Shown here: positions 46,187 through 56,868 of the stretch, one piece after another
Layout: each line of letters starts with the position of its first letter
Position numbering within the stretch: position 1 is the stretch's first letter
From: Macrophomina tecta
Taxonomy: Eukaryota; Ascomycota; Dothideomycetes; Botryosphaeriales; Botryosphaeriaceae
DNA length: 64,000 bases
NCBI GenBank assembly: GCA_024180945.1
Contig: JAKSGN010000007.1
Coordinates: forward strand, 3,348,001 to 3,412,000
Direction of reading: 5' to 3'
The notes under the pieces: generated by a model
The model's input: only the letters and a program-made list of their open reading frames with translations
Databases searched by the model: none
Told to the model about the DNA's origin: nothing
Program-made: the position numbers and the translations under genes

Positions 46187-48116
46187 ATGCCTGCGATACA
46201 GACGTCGTTGCACGCGCTAGCTGCCGCGGCTTCCCTATTCCGACCTGCGGCTGCTGTCGTGCGGACTACGGCCCCACAGTTGGGATGGAACAGCTACAAC
46301 GCCTATGCTTGCAGCCCCAATGAAACAGTGCGTGTTTCCATCTCTGCCTTTCTGCTGAAACATCTCTTCTTGCGACGGTCCCGCTGCCCTCAATGCAGTG
46401 CTTACATATTCACTTCATTCACTGTGTCAGCCCAGCACCGTGATTCCGCAGCTTGGTTGGCTGCTGTGGAGTTGCACTCGGCACGATATGGAGCCTCAGT
46501 CATTGTCTGACTCTTTTCTAGATCATCAAAGAGAATGCAAAAGGCCTCGTAGACCTTGGATTTGCCGAGAAAGGGTACACCATCGTCACAACCGACTGTG
46601 GCTGGGCGGCTTCCAACCGGACCGCCGAAGGCAGAATCACCTGGAACTCCACCCTATTCCCCTCTGGCTTTCCCGCTTTAGGCGATTACATCCACGATCT
46701 GGGTCTGCTATTCGGCCTTTATTCCGGAGCGGGCCAATGGCAATGTACTACCGACTCCGAACATATCTTTCTGGTGGCATCTTTGGGTAAGTAATCTTGG
46801 GGATCGCTACCAAAAGAGTTGCAAATAACGACAGAAAAGGCCACGAGACTGAGGATGCCCAAACATTCGCCGAATGGGGCGGAGATGCTCTGAAGTATGA
46901 CAACTGCTGGGCCAACGTGACAGAAGGCTTCGTAGTCTACGATCCCTACGAACCCGACCCATCCGTCCGCTTCGCGAAGATGTCTCAAGCGCTCGACGCA
47001 GTAGACAAGCCAATTCTCTACCAGATCTGCCAATGGGGTGTGGGAGAAGACCTCGGCGAATGGGCACCACGCTACGGCAATAGCTGGCGCATCTCCAACG
47101 ACATCTATAACAGCTGGTCCTCCATCTGGCGCATCACAAATGAAGTCGTCCCTTACTGGAAGTATACCGGCCCCGGCAGATACCCAGACATGGACATGCT
47201 TATCATTGGCCTTAACGCCCTCAGCTTGGAGGAGGAACGCTTCCACTTCACCATGTGGGCCATCAACAAGTCCCCACTCACTGTCGGCGCCCCAATGTCC
47301 ACCGCCCGCACCCCGCAGGCCTCTCTCGACATCATGCTCAACGACGAGGCCCTTGCCATCAACCAGGATCCGCTCGGCGAGCAGGCCCGCCTCATCCGCC
47401 GCTACACCGAAGAAGAATACGACATCTGGGCCGGCAACCTCTCTGCCTCGCGCCTCGTCGTCGCCGTGCCCAACTGGCGCAACGCCTCGCGCACCATCAC
47501 CCTCGACCTGGCCTCCACGCTCGGCATCGCCTCCGCCGGCGCCGTGCGCGACGTCTGGGCCGCGCAGGATCTCGGACCCACCCCTTCCAACAGCACTCTA
47601 ACCCTCACACTCGCCGGTCACGAAGCGAAGCTCCTCGTCCTCTCATCTATCACTCGCTCCAACGCCTCCACCACCACATCCACCTACCTCCCCGCCTCCG
47701 CCGCCGCCCTTTCCGGCAGCGCGTCTCTGCTCGCTTGCGCCTCGAACGAGTGCCTCCCCGTTGGCACCAAGGCCGTCAACCTCTACCCCGGCGCGTCCAT
47801 CACCTTTGCCAACGTCTCTGCCTCGTCTGAGAGCATCCTGCTCGGCATCGACTATATCAACTACGACGTCGCGCTGCAGTCGGCCTGGTCGACTGGCACA
47901 AATACGCGCAACCTCACGCTCAGCGTCAACGGCGGCGCGCCCAAGCGCTGGGCGCTGCCTATCAGTGGTGGAAATTGGTATGAGACGGGCCGGTTGGACG
48001 TCGAGATCGGGGGGTTCGTGGTTGGAGATGAGAATGTGGTGAAGGTCGAGGCGCCCGGGCCGGATCCCGCACCGGATTTGGTGGGATTGGCAGTGTTGGA
48101 GGTGAAGGGGCAGTAG
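46187..48116 (+). CDS. Secreted GH27 alpha-galactosidase
   Basis: Three exons (46187-46327, 46522-46786, 46840-48116) give about 560 residues. The N-terminus has a signal-like hydrophobic run (LHALAAAASLF) with Ala-rich end. The GH27 barrel starts QLGWNSYNAYACSPNET; TTDCGWAA, LFPSGFPALGDYIHDLGL and FGLYSGAGQW follow. The predicted nucleophile is Asp156 (LKYDNCW) and the acid/base Asp223 (WRISNDIYNSW). PGRYPDMDML and INKSPLTVGAPM are further GH27 landmarks, and NDEALAINQDPLG closes the barrel. After a beta domain, residues about 440-560 form an extra module with jelly-roll-like strands resembling a family 35/6 carbohydrate-binding module. The enzyme would release terminal alpha-galactose from galactomannan or raffinose-type sugars outside the cell. 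The second acceptor was chosen at AAAAG|GC because it keeps the family's SLGxE pattern. Confidence 0.92.
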
Positions 48117-48119
48117 GCG

Positions 48120-48152
48120 GCTGTGTGAAAGCTGTGTGAAAGCTGTGTGAGA
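48120..48152. repeat. 11-bp tandem repeat, three copies
   Basis: GCTGTGTGAAA occurs twice at 48120-48141, followed by GCTGTGTGAGA at 48142-48152, starting four bases after the alpha-galactosidase stop. Confidence 0.85.
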
Positions 48153-48530
48153 GGGGTGAGATTTTGGCAGAGGGTTGAGGTCTGTCCACATGGTTGCAAA
48201 CAATATGGCTAAGTTTTGTGTCGGAAATGAATTGATTCTGGCATTTTACTGTGTTTCTTCCGTTGAGCTCGCTCCTTGAGCACCAAAGGTGGTTCACATG
48301 TCAAGTTCTTGTTGGAAAGCACCGAGCACGTGCCTGAATACAAAGGCATCATCGGGAATTTCTGGAAGTGTCTTGGAGGTGTGGAGTCTTAGTCAGGTCT
48401 CACCTCGTTCACGATATGACTTGCCCTGCTCGGATTTGACCATGCTCGAAGGGATTCAAGCAGACAAATGTGTTGTTTCGAGAAGGTAAATATCTCTGGT
48501 TGTCGAACAGGCCAGAATCAGATGGTGCAG

Positions 48531-48544
48531 TATATATATATATA
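48531..48544. repeat. (TA)7 run
   Basis: Seven TA units followed by AAG. It could act as a TATA element for the gene to its right, but this is not shown. Confidence 0.6.
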
Positions 48545-48830
48545 AGTTAAACTGGTCTAATGACATTACCCGCAATCTTCATTGATGCTGATCTTACATA
48601 TTATACCACTCCGTACCTCTTGCCGTGCCTTCGTTCTGCTTCCGGTCGTTGTATTAATGTAGAAGCAAGCTAGACCAACTTTTTGGACTTGAAGCCCAAG
48701 GATTTGATCATAGAAGGGTTGACATGCTCGATTGCTGGATTGAGGCTTAAGAATGGCCGAACAGGTATAACCTGTCCTCTTCAGGAGAGGTTGCAAGGTA
48801 CAAGACATGAATAGAATTGACTGTTTCCAG

Positions 48831-49939
48831 CATGTGCTAACCTCGGCGCAATAGAAGCCGCCGAATACATCCCTCCTTACCTCTTCAGGACATTCTCCAA
48901 TCAATCCGGAGGAAGCTTTCGCGGCCTTAACACCACCGAAGGCGTCACACCGCACGGATTCCTTCGGGACCCTCCCTGCCCGGATGACCCGTATGACCTC
49001 GGTGATGACGAACTCAAACGACTGGTACTTGATCACCTCAGCAACAGATTCACCGGAAAATCACCATTCAGCTCCTGGTCCGCGACGATCTTGCTATGTC
49101 TCGGTTATGCGCAGTGGATGGAGCATGCCGGCCATGCCGGTATTCACATCGCCGTGCGCAATACCGCTCAGATGGGCAAATCATTCAGAGCCTGGCACTC
49201 ACCCCGAATGCTGTTAGCCCTGGGGAAAGACCGGGGCTGTGATCCGGAATGGCTCGTGTACGGCCCGGTCCTCGGGGATGCTTACAGGGCCGTTCCCTAC
49301 AGCCGAATGCAGCGAGCAGGTATATTAGGCCTATTACCGGAGCTGGGTTGGGAATTCGGACCCAAAGACTACCACTGGCCCAGCTGGCCAAAGAGGTATC
49401 GGGCTCACAGCTTTCCGCCGGACACCGGCAACTACGAGTATGACAATTACGCGGACGAGTCGGAGGACGATGACTCCGATTATCATGGCTCTGAGCGTGC
49501 TGAATCTGAGACTGGGGATGAATTTGGGGATGATGACTCTGAGGACGGAGATAACCTAGGTCAAGCCGGCCCGAACGATGGAAAGGAGGGGCACGAGGAA
49601 GTGGAATTTACGGAACTGTGCAAGAGATCAATGTCTTTGATCAACGCTATCCCGAAGCTCTTTAAGCCCATGCAGTTCGGTGTAGCAGCGCAGCTGGCAT
49701 GTCTGGAGACACGACCTTGGCACGGAGTCCCCTTCGAGGACAGTGACAGCTTCTCCGCCGGTAAGAATGTTCGCATATTCCCTGACGGGCTCACAAATGT
49801 CAAGATTGATTCTGACTGGGACAATGAAAAATGGCTGCTCAACAATGACAAGGCCTACGGTGGAGGATATCCCGAGTTGGACCGGTGGGTCGCGCTGATG
49901 CGGGCTGTAAAGATTGCACTGCACGGAGATGGCAGCTAG
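48831..49939 (+). CDS. Unrecognised acidic protein (5' end unresolved)
   Basis: An open frame of about 370 codons runs from the acceptor-like TTTCCAG at 48824-48830 to TAG at 49939. The product opens CANLGAIEAAEYIPPYLFRTFSNQSGG and continues GLNTTEGVTPHGF, then SSWSATILLCLGYAQ and HIAVRNT. This resembles the N-terminal part of a group of fungal hypothetical proteins that share a PxYLFRxxSxxSGG opening (the DUF7587-like group, from memory). Around residues 205-265 it is extremely acidic (SEDDDSDYHG, GDDDSEDGD), after which FTELCKRSMSLINAIPKLF looks folded. No methionine occurs in frame before about residue 90 (AQWMEHAG), so translation must start in an upstream exon, or the gene is 5'-truncated. 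The branch-like TGCTAAC at 48834 offers an alternative acceptor at 48854. Function is unknown. It converges with the MOSC-fusion gene, with 173 bp between stops. Confidence 0.6.
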
Positions 49940-50112
49940 GCGTGGTTAGCGATGAAAAGCTGTCGGTGCTTCGCTCATGATTTTTATCTAGTTCGCATAT
50001 ATCGTATATAGTCTATCTCAGAACATCAAATAGAGAGTACCATTACGCACGACGCCTTCATGCAATGAGCCCCGCGTAAATAGTGGATCAGTGATTCCTT
50101 CTCCTCGGCTCT

Positions 50113-51798
50113 CTACAACTCAATCTCAATCTTTCCCACCCCGCGGGAAACACAGCACAACATGCTGTCCTTCTTCTCCTCGTCCTCCAACGCCGTTCCC
50201 CTATGATCAACCCTCCCCTTCAGCAACTTGACTTTGCACGTAGCACAGTTGCCCACTTCGCAGCTCGAGGGAATATCAAAGCCAGCATCTCTGAGCACAT
50301 CCAGCAATGTCTCATTAGCTGGAACGTCCACTTTTTTCCCGCTCCTCTTCAGCTCCACCTCAAACGGGTCGCCCGTTAGGTTTGCCGTGAAAGCCTCGAA
50401 GTGCACGTTGGTCTTGGGGAAGTTCAGGCTCTCCGCCACTCCAGTCACTGCCTCCATCATGCGCTGCGGACCGCAACAATAGACGTGCGTGTCGAGAGGT
50501 TGCGAGCCGATGAGATTTAAGATGTCAAGACGGTCGCCATCGGCTTTGCTGTGGACGATGAGGTGCTCACCCAAGGTATCGAGGTAGCGGCGGAATGGAA
50601 TGTCGTCTTTGGAACGGACGCAGAGGTGAAGTTCCCAATTGGCGCATTGGGTGGCAAATTCCTGAGCTGCCGGGATGAAGGCAGTGATGCCGATGCCGCC
50701 AGCAATGAGAATATGCTTCTGCGCTTCAAGTTCCAGCGGGAAGCTCTCATTCAAGCGGCCAACGGTGAGAGTGTCGCCAACCTTGACCTCGTCATGTAGG
50801 TACTTGGAGCCGCCGCGGCTGTTGTCGTCCAGAGCGACGCCAATCTCCAGGCAATTTGCATCACCGCCGACGACCGAGTACGAGCGGATGAGGTTTCCCA
50901 GCTTGACCCGGACGTGCGAGCCCGGCCTGACCTTCTGCGGCTCCGGCACCGGCTCCAGCGCCTCAAACACAAACGACGCAATCTTCGCCGTCTCCCTCCT
51001 CTTGCCCACGACCGTAAACTCCTTCCACACCTCCAGCCGATCCTCCTCCATGCCTCTCAACCGCCAATCCTCTCTCTCAGCATCCAAATCCCTGAACATC
51101 TTCCTCAGCCGACTCTGAAAAAGCTCGCGAAACTGCTCCCCCAGCTCCGGCAGCGCCGCCAGCTCGCGCACCGCCTCCTCGTTCGTCTTATCGCGATGCA
51201 AATACTCCTGCACCGCATGCACCGTCCACTGCGGATACTTCCTCTCGACCAACCTCAACTCATCGCCCGCCTTGACCTCCCCCTCGCGCAGCACCCGGTA
51301 GTACCAGCCCGTGCGGCTGCTCTCCTGGCTCAGCCGCGCCATCTCCTGGTTCTGGAAGCGGTGGTTCAGCTTGAAGCACGGGGCGCGCGGCAGGCTGACC
51401 TGCAGCCGGACAGCCTCCCCCACCTGGACCACGTCTCCAATGCACACGTTCCGCTCGTTCATCCGCGCCGCCACGAAGTTCTCGCCGAACGCGCCCAGCT
51501 TGAAGTGAGGAGCCGACGCGGGCAGCTCGCGCGCCCACATGCCGTAGTGCGCGCTGCAGTACTGCATCACGGCCTTGTCGGGCCCGCCGTGCTTGTAGTA
51601 GGTCTGCTGGTCGCCGGCCACGCCGAGCGTGTGGACGTGCAGCGGCCCCGTCCGCGCGCGCTTGTGGATCGCGCTCGGGATGGAGGTGCCGGGGACGACG
51701 GTGGTTTTGCCGGTGCGGAGCTCGGTGAGGGTGTCGGTGGTCCAGGGGGCAAAGAAGGGGGCGAAAGGGTCGGTGGGGGTGGGATCGATGGAGCCCAT
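50113..51798 (-). CDS. MOSC domain fused to flavin reductase and [2Fe-2S] ferredoxin domains
   Basis: A single intronless frame of 561 residues with ATG at 51798. Residues 30-180 are a MOSC domain of the YiiM type: GDQQTYYKHGGPDKAVMQY, LGAFGENF, then LPRAPCFKLNHRF with the molybdenum-cofactor-type Cys141. A helical YiiM-like segment follows (about 190-235). From about 260 a ferredoxin-reductase module appears: VRPGSHVRVKL, IRSYSVVG (flavin binding), HILIAGGIGITAFIP (NAD(P)H binding) and VYCCGPQRMMEAV. The C-terminus is a plant-type [2Fe-2S] ferredoxin with Cys513, Cys518, Cys521 (CEVGNCATC) and a last Cys at 548 or 549. Electrons could pass from NAD(P)H through flavin and iron-sulfur cluster to a molybdenum centre. 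By family knowledge, MOSC proteins of the mARC/YiiM kind reduce N-hydroxylated compounds; this substrate is an inference. Confidence 0.93.
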   Translation of the reverse strand: MGSIDPTPTDPFAPFFAPWTTDTLTELRTGKTTVVPGTSIPSAIHKRARTGPLHVHTLGVAGDQQTYYKHGGPDKAVMQYCSAHYGMWARELPASAPHFKLGAFGENFVAARMNERNVCIGDVVQVGEAVRLQVSLPRAPCFKLNHRFQNQEMARLSQESSRTGWYYRVLREGEVKAGDELRLVERKYPQWTVHAVQEYLHRDKTNEEAVRELAALPELGEQFRELFQSRLRKMFRDLDAEREDWRLRGMEEDRLEVWKEFTVVGKRRETAKIASFVFEALEPVPEPQKVRPGSHVRVKLGNLIRSYSVVGGDANCLEIGVALDDNSRGGSKYLHDEVKVGDTLTVGRLNESFPLELEAQKHILIAGGIGITAFIPAAQEFATQCANWELHLCVRSKDDIPFRRYLDTLGEHLIVHSKADGDRLDILNLIGSQPLDTHVYCCGPQRMMEAVTGVAESLNFPKTNVHFEAFTANLTGDPFEVELKRSGKKVDVPANETLLDVLRDAGFDIPSSCEVGNCATCKVKLLKGRVDHRGTALEDEEKKDSMLCCVSRGVGKIEIEL

Positions 51799-52803
51799 GG
51801 CGGTGGCAGGTTGGTCCTGAGGAAAGGGATTTTTTTTCCCCCCTTGATGGAGGGAATTGAGTTGTTGATGGTTTTAGATGATCAAATCGTTGGCGATGTA
51901 GCCAATGCAGCTAAAGTGGGCGTGCTTGTTCGGTTGGTAGAAAAGGGGAGTTTGAGAGAAAGACCAGGTAGGGGAGGGTTTCTGAAATTCGGTGTTTGGA
52001 AGACAGTGTCGAAAACGAAGATGATTTAGGTGTCCAGAAGAAGGTTGGTGTCGATCCAGCGCAGGGTCTTTATAGCCCCGAGGTGCCAATCACCAAGTGA
52101 ACTTAGTGCTATATAGCGCGATCGAGTAACAATTTTTCCTGTCCAGTCGTTGAAATCACTCTCAGGACCTTTCAGGCTTGCCCATATGTATATATGTACT
52201 GGGGAGGGGGAAGCGAGGTCGGCGGAGTCCAAAGCTTATCACCTGCAGTGCGGGGACCTCCGACCCTTCTGCCGGACCAATCAGAGTTTGTTGGGAGTAA
52301 GCGAATCTGCAGTCTACGGATGGAGACTGCCCGTGATGCGGCACAGATCCCACTTTAGTGGAGGCAGAAGCGGGAGAACACTTTGCGGGTAGGATGAAAT
52401 GCGTCATTCCAACGACCGCCCGCATGAAATTCAGCGGCAATTTGGCAGCCTTCTCCGAGAAAACAAAGTAACTGCTAAAAGAGCGTTAGCTCGGTGATTG
52501 TGCTCCGGAGCGAGCTCCAGTGAGCTGGGCGGACAAAGTGACTCACAGATGACATTTTCACAGAGAAAGCGGACACCACCGGTGCTTAATTAAAGAAGAG
52601 TGAATGAAATATATAGCTGCATGAATGCTCGATTGTAATATTAGAGACCAAAAAATAAAAGAAAAAGAACACTTGACTTGATAAAGACCGGTACGTATAG
52701 CAGCAGACTACACTCCTGTCCAAAGGCCATGCTGACCAAAGTATTGGAGGGCGGCCAACATTGAACGAAGCAGAAGCTTCTCTCCTACCTCTTTTTCTTT
52801 TCC

Positions 52804-52823
52804 TTTTTTTTTTTTTTTTTTTT
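52804..52823. repeat. Poly-T tract (20)
   Basis: Twenty consecutive T on the + strand with no + gene ending nearby. Confidence 0.85.
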
Positions 52824-53540
52824 AAGTGTGGTGCACTTATGGCTTATATCTGTTAGTCTTCCATGGTCACGTCCCGTGCTCACGGCTGCAAAAGCATGAG
52901 CCACTTTCACTACCGAGGCATAATGCCCAATTGGAAGGGCGATATCCAATCGGATGCTCCCATCAGAACACTCTCAAAGAAGGATGTGGTGTTTGTATAC
53001 ATGATGACCAGCATCATGATTCATCAGGCAAAACGTAAAGTTCTCTATGCCCAGCCCCCCCTTTTTTTTCGAGAACCATGGCAGAGGTTACACTAAGAAG
53101 AAGGCTGGGGCTGTCCGAGACAGGCGCCGAGCAACGGATGGCACGACCCATGCATGGTTTCCAGGCAACAGCTTTCAGATGCAGAAGGCGGAGGTCCAGG
53201 CAAGGGCGAGTGGAGCTCGAGAATGATCATCACAGCTGACATGACCTCTCTTTGATCGACGTAAAGCCAATGATAGCTGTAGGGCCAACGCGGGGCACAA
53301 ACGCACAGACAGATCCGGAGCAGCAGGCAACTATCGCAATGTGCACTTCTTTCTGCATTCCCATCCTTTCTGGGAAATGCCGTGGAGCACAGATGACAGG
53401 CTTGTCGATGGAAGCTGGGGCTACGCGCTGAGCCTTCACATTGACCTGTCAGCTTGGCCGTCTGGTTTGCTGCCTCATTCCAAAAAGAGGTCGATTGGAC
53501 GGGAGGACGGGAAGTGTGGTGACGCCCTGGTTGAGATCAT

Positions 53541-53571
53541 CCGCCCTGACCGGTCAGCATCATCAGGGCGG
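53541..53571. repeat. Nested inverted repeat
   Basis: CCGCCCTGA (53541-53549) and TCAGGGCGG (53563-53571) are exact reverse complements around a 13-base loop. The palindrome TGACCGGTCA (53548-53557) overlaps the left arm. Confidence 0.7.
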
Positions 53572-54493
53572 CAACAGGCAAGAAATCAACGTTTCGGATG
53601 CAAGCCACCGTGTAGCCCGATCGGCGAGTCCGTGGTTGCCTTCTTCCGCAAGCTTTTGGTGGATGCGCCGGATCGTCTTGGTGGAAGCATGTGAGAGGTC
53701 AGGGGGCTTCTTAGACGGAAGCCACGGGCAGTAGTGCGGTAAGGCAGCCGGGCTCGAGCAGAAGTAATCGTCAGCTCAAGCAAGTGCCGACCATGTCTGA
53801 GCTGAATGCCCGTGGTTGCCGAATGGAAGAGTAAGGGAGATCTTGGTCGGGAGAGAATGGCGATCCTGGCGTGGTGCTGACTGCGCCTCCTTCGCGCACG
53901 CGGAGCACGCGCACTGAGAGGCATGGATCCGGACAAGAATATTTTGCCTTCCTGCCACACGCTCTCAATTGGACTCGGGCCGGCTGTAGGCGAGCGAATA
54001 AGGAAGTTCTTTGCGGGCAAAACATGTGGCCGGCAAGGGGGGCAAAAATTTGCGGTGATGCACCTGCCCTCAGCCACACTCTCAGCTTCGACCTTCTCGA
54101 CTCGTCAGCTAACCGGCATTCGATACGGCATGCACCAGATGATACGAGATGCATGCAGAGCCCTAGAGGCGACATGCATGTTGCACTTCAACTGCTTGAC
54201 TTGAAAACGAGGCCGTCGAATCTTGAGAGACGACAGCCAGGGCGGCGATGCCCAAAATAGAAACAAGCACAGCAATGTGGCCAGGAACAGAGCCGAGGAC
54301 GGACGCAAGAAAAAACACCATCGCCAGTCTGTCGCGAGTGTTCGTCAAGGACCTCGTGAGCGTGAGTGGGCGGCGAAAGGTAATATTGGTGGTGTCATGC
54401 CGTCGCACACATAGTAAGCACTGACGACGCGGAATGCATGTTTCGCAGAGCAGCAGAGGAATGAGCGAACATGTGAAGGTAGAGGGGGGAGAG

Positions 54494-54530
<37 letters not shown>
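54494..54530. repeat. Compound (AC)5(AG)13 microsatellite
   Basis: Five AC units pass directly into 27 bases of alternating AG. Non-coding. Confidence 0.9.
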
Positions 54531-54536
<6 letters not shown>

Positions 54537-55066
54537 AAATGGACGCTTGACCGGCCGCGTACGTGGCCGAAGATGAGTGCAGCGCAAGACCTGGGAAGAG
54601 CGAGCAGCGTACGAGCCATTTTGGCAGCGCTTGTACGCCATTCCAGCTATCGTCACCCGCTGACCTGTCACCGTGTGAGAGGCAAACGGCGGGGCATCGG
54701 CAACACCACAAGGAAGATGGACGGAGCTGATGTTGAGGTGCTGAGGCGGAGTGTGGAGAAGGGAGACGAGGCTCTGCGGCAGCGGCAGCGGGCGAGTCGA
54801 GTCAGGTTCAATCATGCAGGGACCACCGCCCGTGAATGCAACGTCGTCACTAGACGCGCAATAGACACTCCCACGACGGCAGAGGCCTCCTAGTCCGCGG
54901 CGCTGGTGAAGCTGGCCCGCAGACATACTCTCGTTCGCGCTCTCGTCTCGGCTCTCCGTCGCCAGCTCCCGCCCCCTGCTCTCCATTCCAGCCCTCTCCG
55001 CCGATCAATGCGCCATCCGCCCGCCTGTCCAGAGCTCCCCATAGCCTCCGCAACATTTGGCCCCAG

Positions 55067-56507
55067 ATGGCCGCGCTCTTCGATTCTCTCAGCGACGAGC
55101 TGAGCCTGCTCTCCGAGGAGCTCCAAGAGCTGTGGATGCACGTCCAACACGCGCCACTGTCTTTCATTCTGATCTTATCGCTCACCACCATCGTGGGCTT
55201 CGCCGGCCTGGTAAGCCCACATTCCGCCGTCGACCAATCTCCCGCGCCGAATTCCACGCACCAAGCTCCCCACGTTCTCGCGCTGACCACAACGCCAGTT
55301 CTACACCTTCCTGCTCATTGTCGCCCCTACACCCCGCCTGCCCCTCCCCTCGGAAAAGACCTACCGCACCATCCTCCCCGACGGCACCACAAGCGAGCCC
55401 AAACAACTCCCCTGCTGGTTGGACCAATGGAAAGCCCGCAAGGAGCTGGCCCGGCGGCAGCGCAAGCCGATGGAGGACCAGCATAAGATCGACGAGCCCG
55501 AAGTCTTCATGTCTGTCGTCGTGCCAGCCTACAACGAGGAGCAGCGCCTGGGCGGCATGCTCGAGGAGGCCGTCGAGTTCCTGCAGCGCGAGTATGGCGA
55601 CGCGCATGGTGCCGAGGTTGAGGCGCGCTCACCCTCCGTCTCCGCAAAGTCGCTGAATGGCGCGCAGGAGCAGCTCGGTAACGGCCACGGTGCTGGGAAT
55701 GGCGCGGCGTCGGCGCGCGTCGGCTCGGGCTGGGAGATTCTCGTTGTGTCGGATGGCTCGTCAGATCGGACGGAAGAGTACGCGCTGAACTTTGCGCGTG
55801 ATCACCAGCTCTCGCAGTATCCGACCCCGGTGCCTGGCCCGTGGAAGGCTAAGCCTGGTCCGACGCATATTCCGCACGGCTCGATTAGGGTGATAAGGCT
55901 TGAGCAGAACAGGGGCAAGGGCGGTGCGGTTACTCATGGCATGCGTCACGTTAGGGGACAGTACGTTGTTTTTGCCGACGCCGACGGCGCGAGTGAATTC
56001 ACGGACTTGAAGAAGCTCGTAGCAGGATGTCAGGATGTCGAGGATTCACTTGGAAGGGGTGTCGGTATTGGCTCGCGCTCACATCTGGTGGGCAGCGAGG
56101 CAGTTGTTAAGGTAAGAGAATCCATATTCACAACGATTGGCGTATGCTAATTCCCATCTCAGCGCTCGAAGCTCCGCAACTTCCTCATGCACTCCTTCCA
56201 CCTTCTGCTTTGGATCATGACGCCGCCGGCCACGTCCAGAATCAAGGACACCCAGTGCGGCTTCAAGCTCTTCTCGCGTCCCGCATTGCCCTACATCATC
56301 CCGTACATGCACAGCGAGGGCTGGATCTTCGATGTGGAGATGCTCATGCTCGCGGAGAGCGCAAACATCCCCATGGCTGAAGTGGCCGTCGGTTGGAAGG
56401 AGGTCATGGGCAGTAAGCTGAACGTCGTTTGGGACAGTTTAGGCATGGCGTGGGGTTTGGCTGTTCTTCGTGCTAGTTGGATTGTCGGCGTATATTCGCG
56501 TGCGTAG
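55067..56507 (+). CDS. ALG5: Dolichyl-phosphate beta-glucosyltransferase
   Basis: Three exons (55067-55210, 55299-56111, 56163-56507) give 433 residues. An N-terminal membrane anchor (APLSFILILSLTTIVGFAGL then FYTFLLIVA across the first intron) is followed by the GT2 catalytic domain: FMSVVVPAYNEEQRLGGML, EILVVSDGSSDRTEEYA, IRVIRLEQNRGKGGAVTHG and the metal-binding FADADGASEF. The third exon carries IKDTQCGFKLFSR, GWIFDVEML and VGWKEVMGSKL, all ALG5 landmarks. The enzyme moves glucose from UDP-glucose to dolichyl phosphate on the ER, supplying the donor for the last three glucoses of the N-glycan precursor. About 40 residues of Ala/Gly/Ser-rich sequence are inserted between the first two conserved blocks. 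Upstream start context is a C/T-rich leader. Converges with the amylase gene. Confidence 0.95.
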
Positions 56508-56868
56508 AGCCATTTTTGTACCTACTTTCTAAAAGCGTATCTATTCCGTAAGAAACATGTGCCTTATTGGCAGAATATACCTTTACCTGGTCTTTCCGTC
56601 CGTCATGCTGTGCTTCGCAATGATGCTCGCCAAGATAAATTTGCCGAATCGGAGTTGACATAAACTCACGGGGCTGAGTGAGCCATTTGACCAATAGCCT
56701 CAGAAAGCGAGGGCGTATCGTGGACGCACAAATCACAACGCAAGAACGGTTACACCATGCAACATCACTGTAAGTAAAGCTTACCATTGACCAAAGCTAT
56801 GTATGGCTATGCTTATGATTTATCCACCCTTCTCTCTTTCTCTATTTCACGACCAAAACACCTCACAT
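56508..56868. other. Tail-to-tail spacer between ALG5 and amylase genes
   Basis: 361 bp between two stop codons, presumably both 3' UTRs. Nothing else seen. Confidence 0.5.

Larger units (their letters stand above)
48117..48830. other. Spacer that should contain the missing 5' end of the next gene
   Basis: About 0.7 kb. It holds three 11-bp tandem repeats just after the alpha-galactosidase stop and a (TA)7 run at 48531-48544. The first exon of the acidic orphan protein probably lies here or is lost; I could not choose one. Confidence 0.4.
51799..55066. other. Long gene-free stretch upstream of ALG5
   Basis: About 3.3 kb. It holds the MOSC-fusion promoter at its left end, T20 at 52804-52823, a nested inverted repeat at 53541-53571 and an AC/AG microsatellite at 54494-54530. 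Open frames up to 213 codons on both strands show no family features. No gene supported. Confidence 0.5.
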
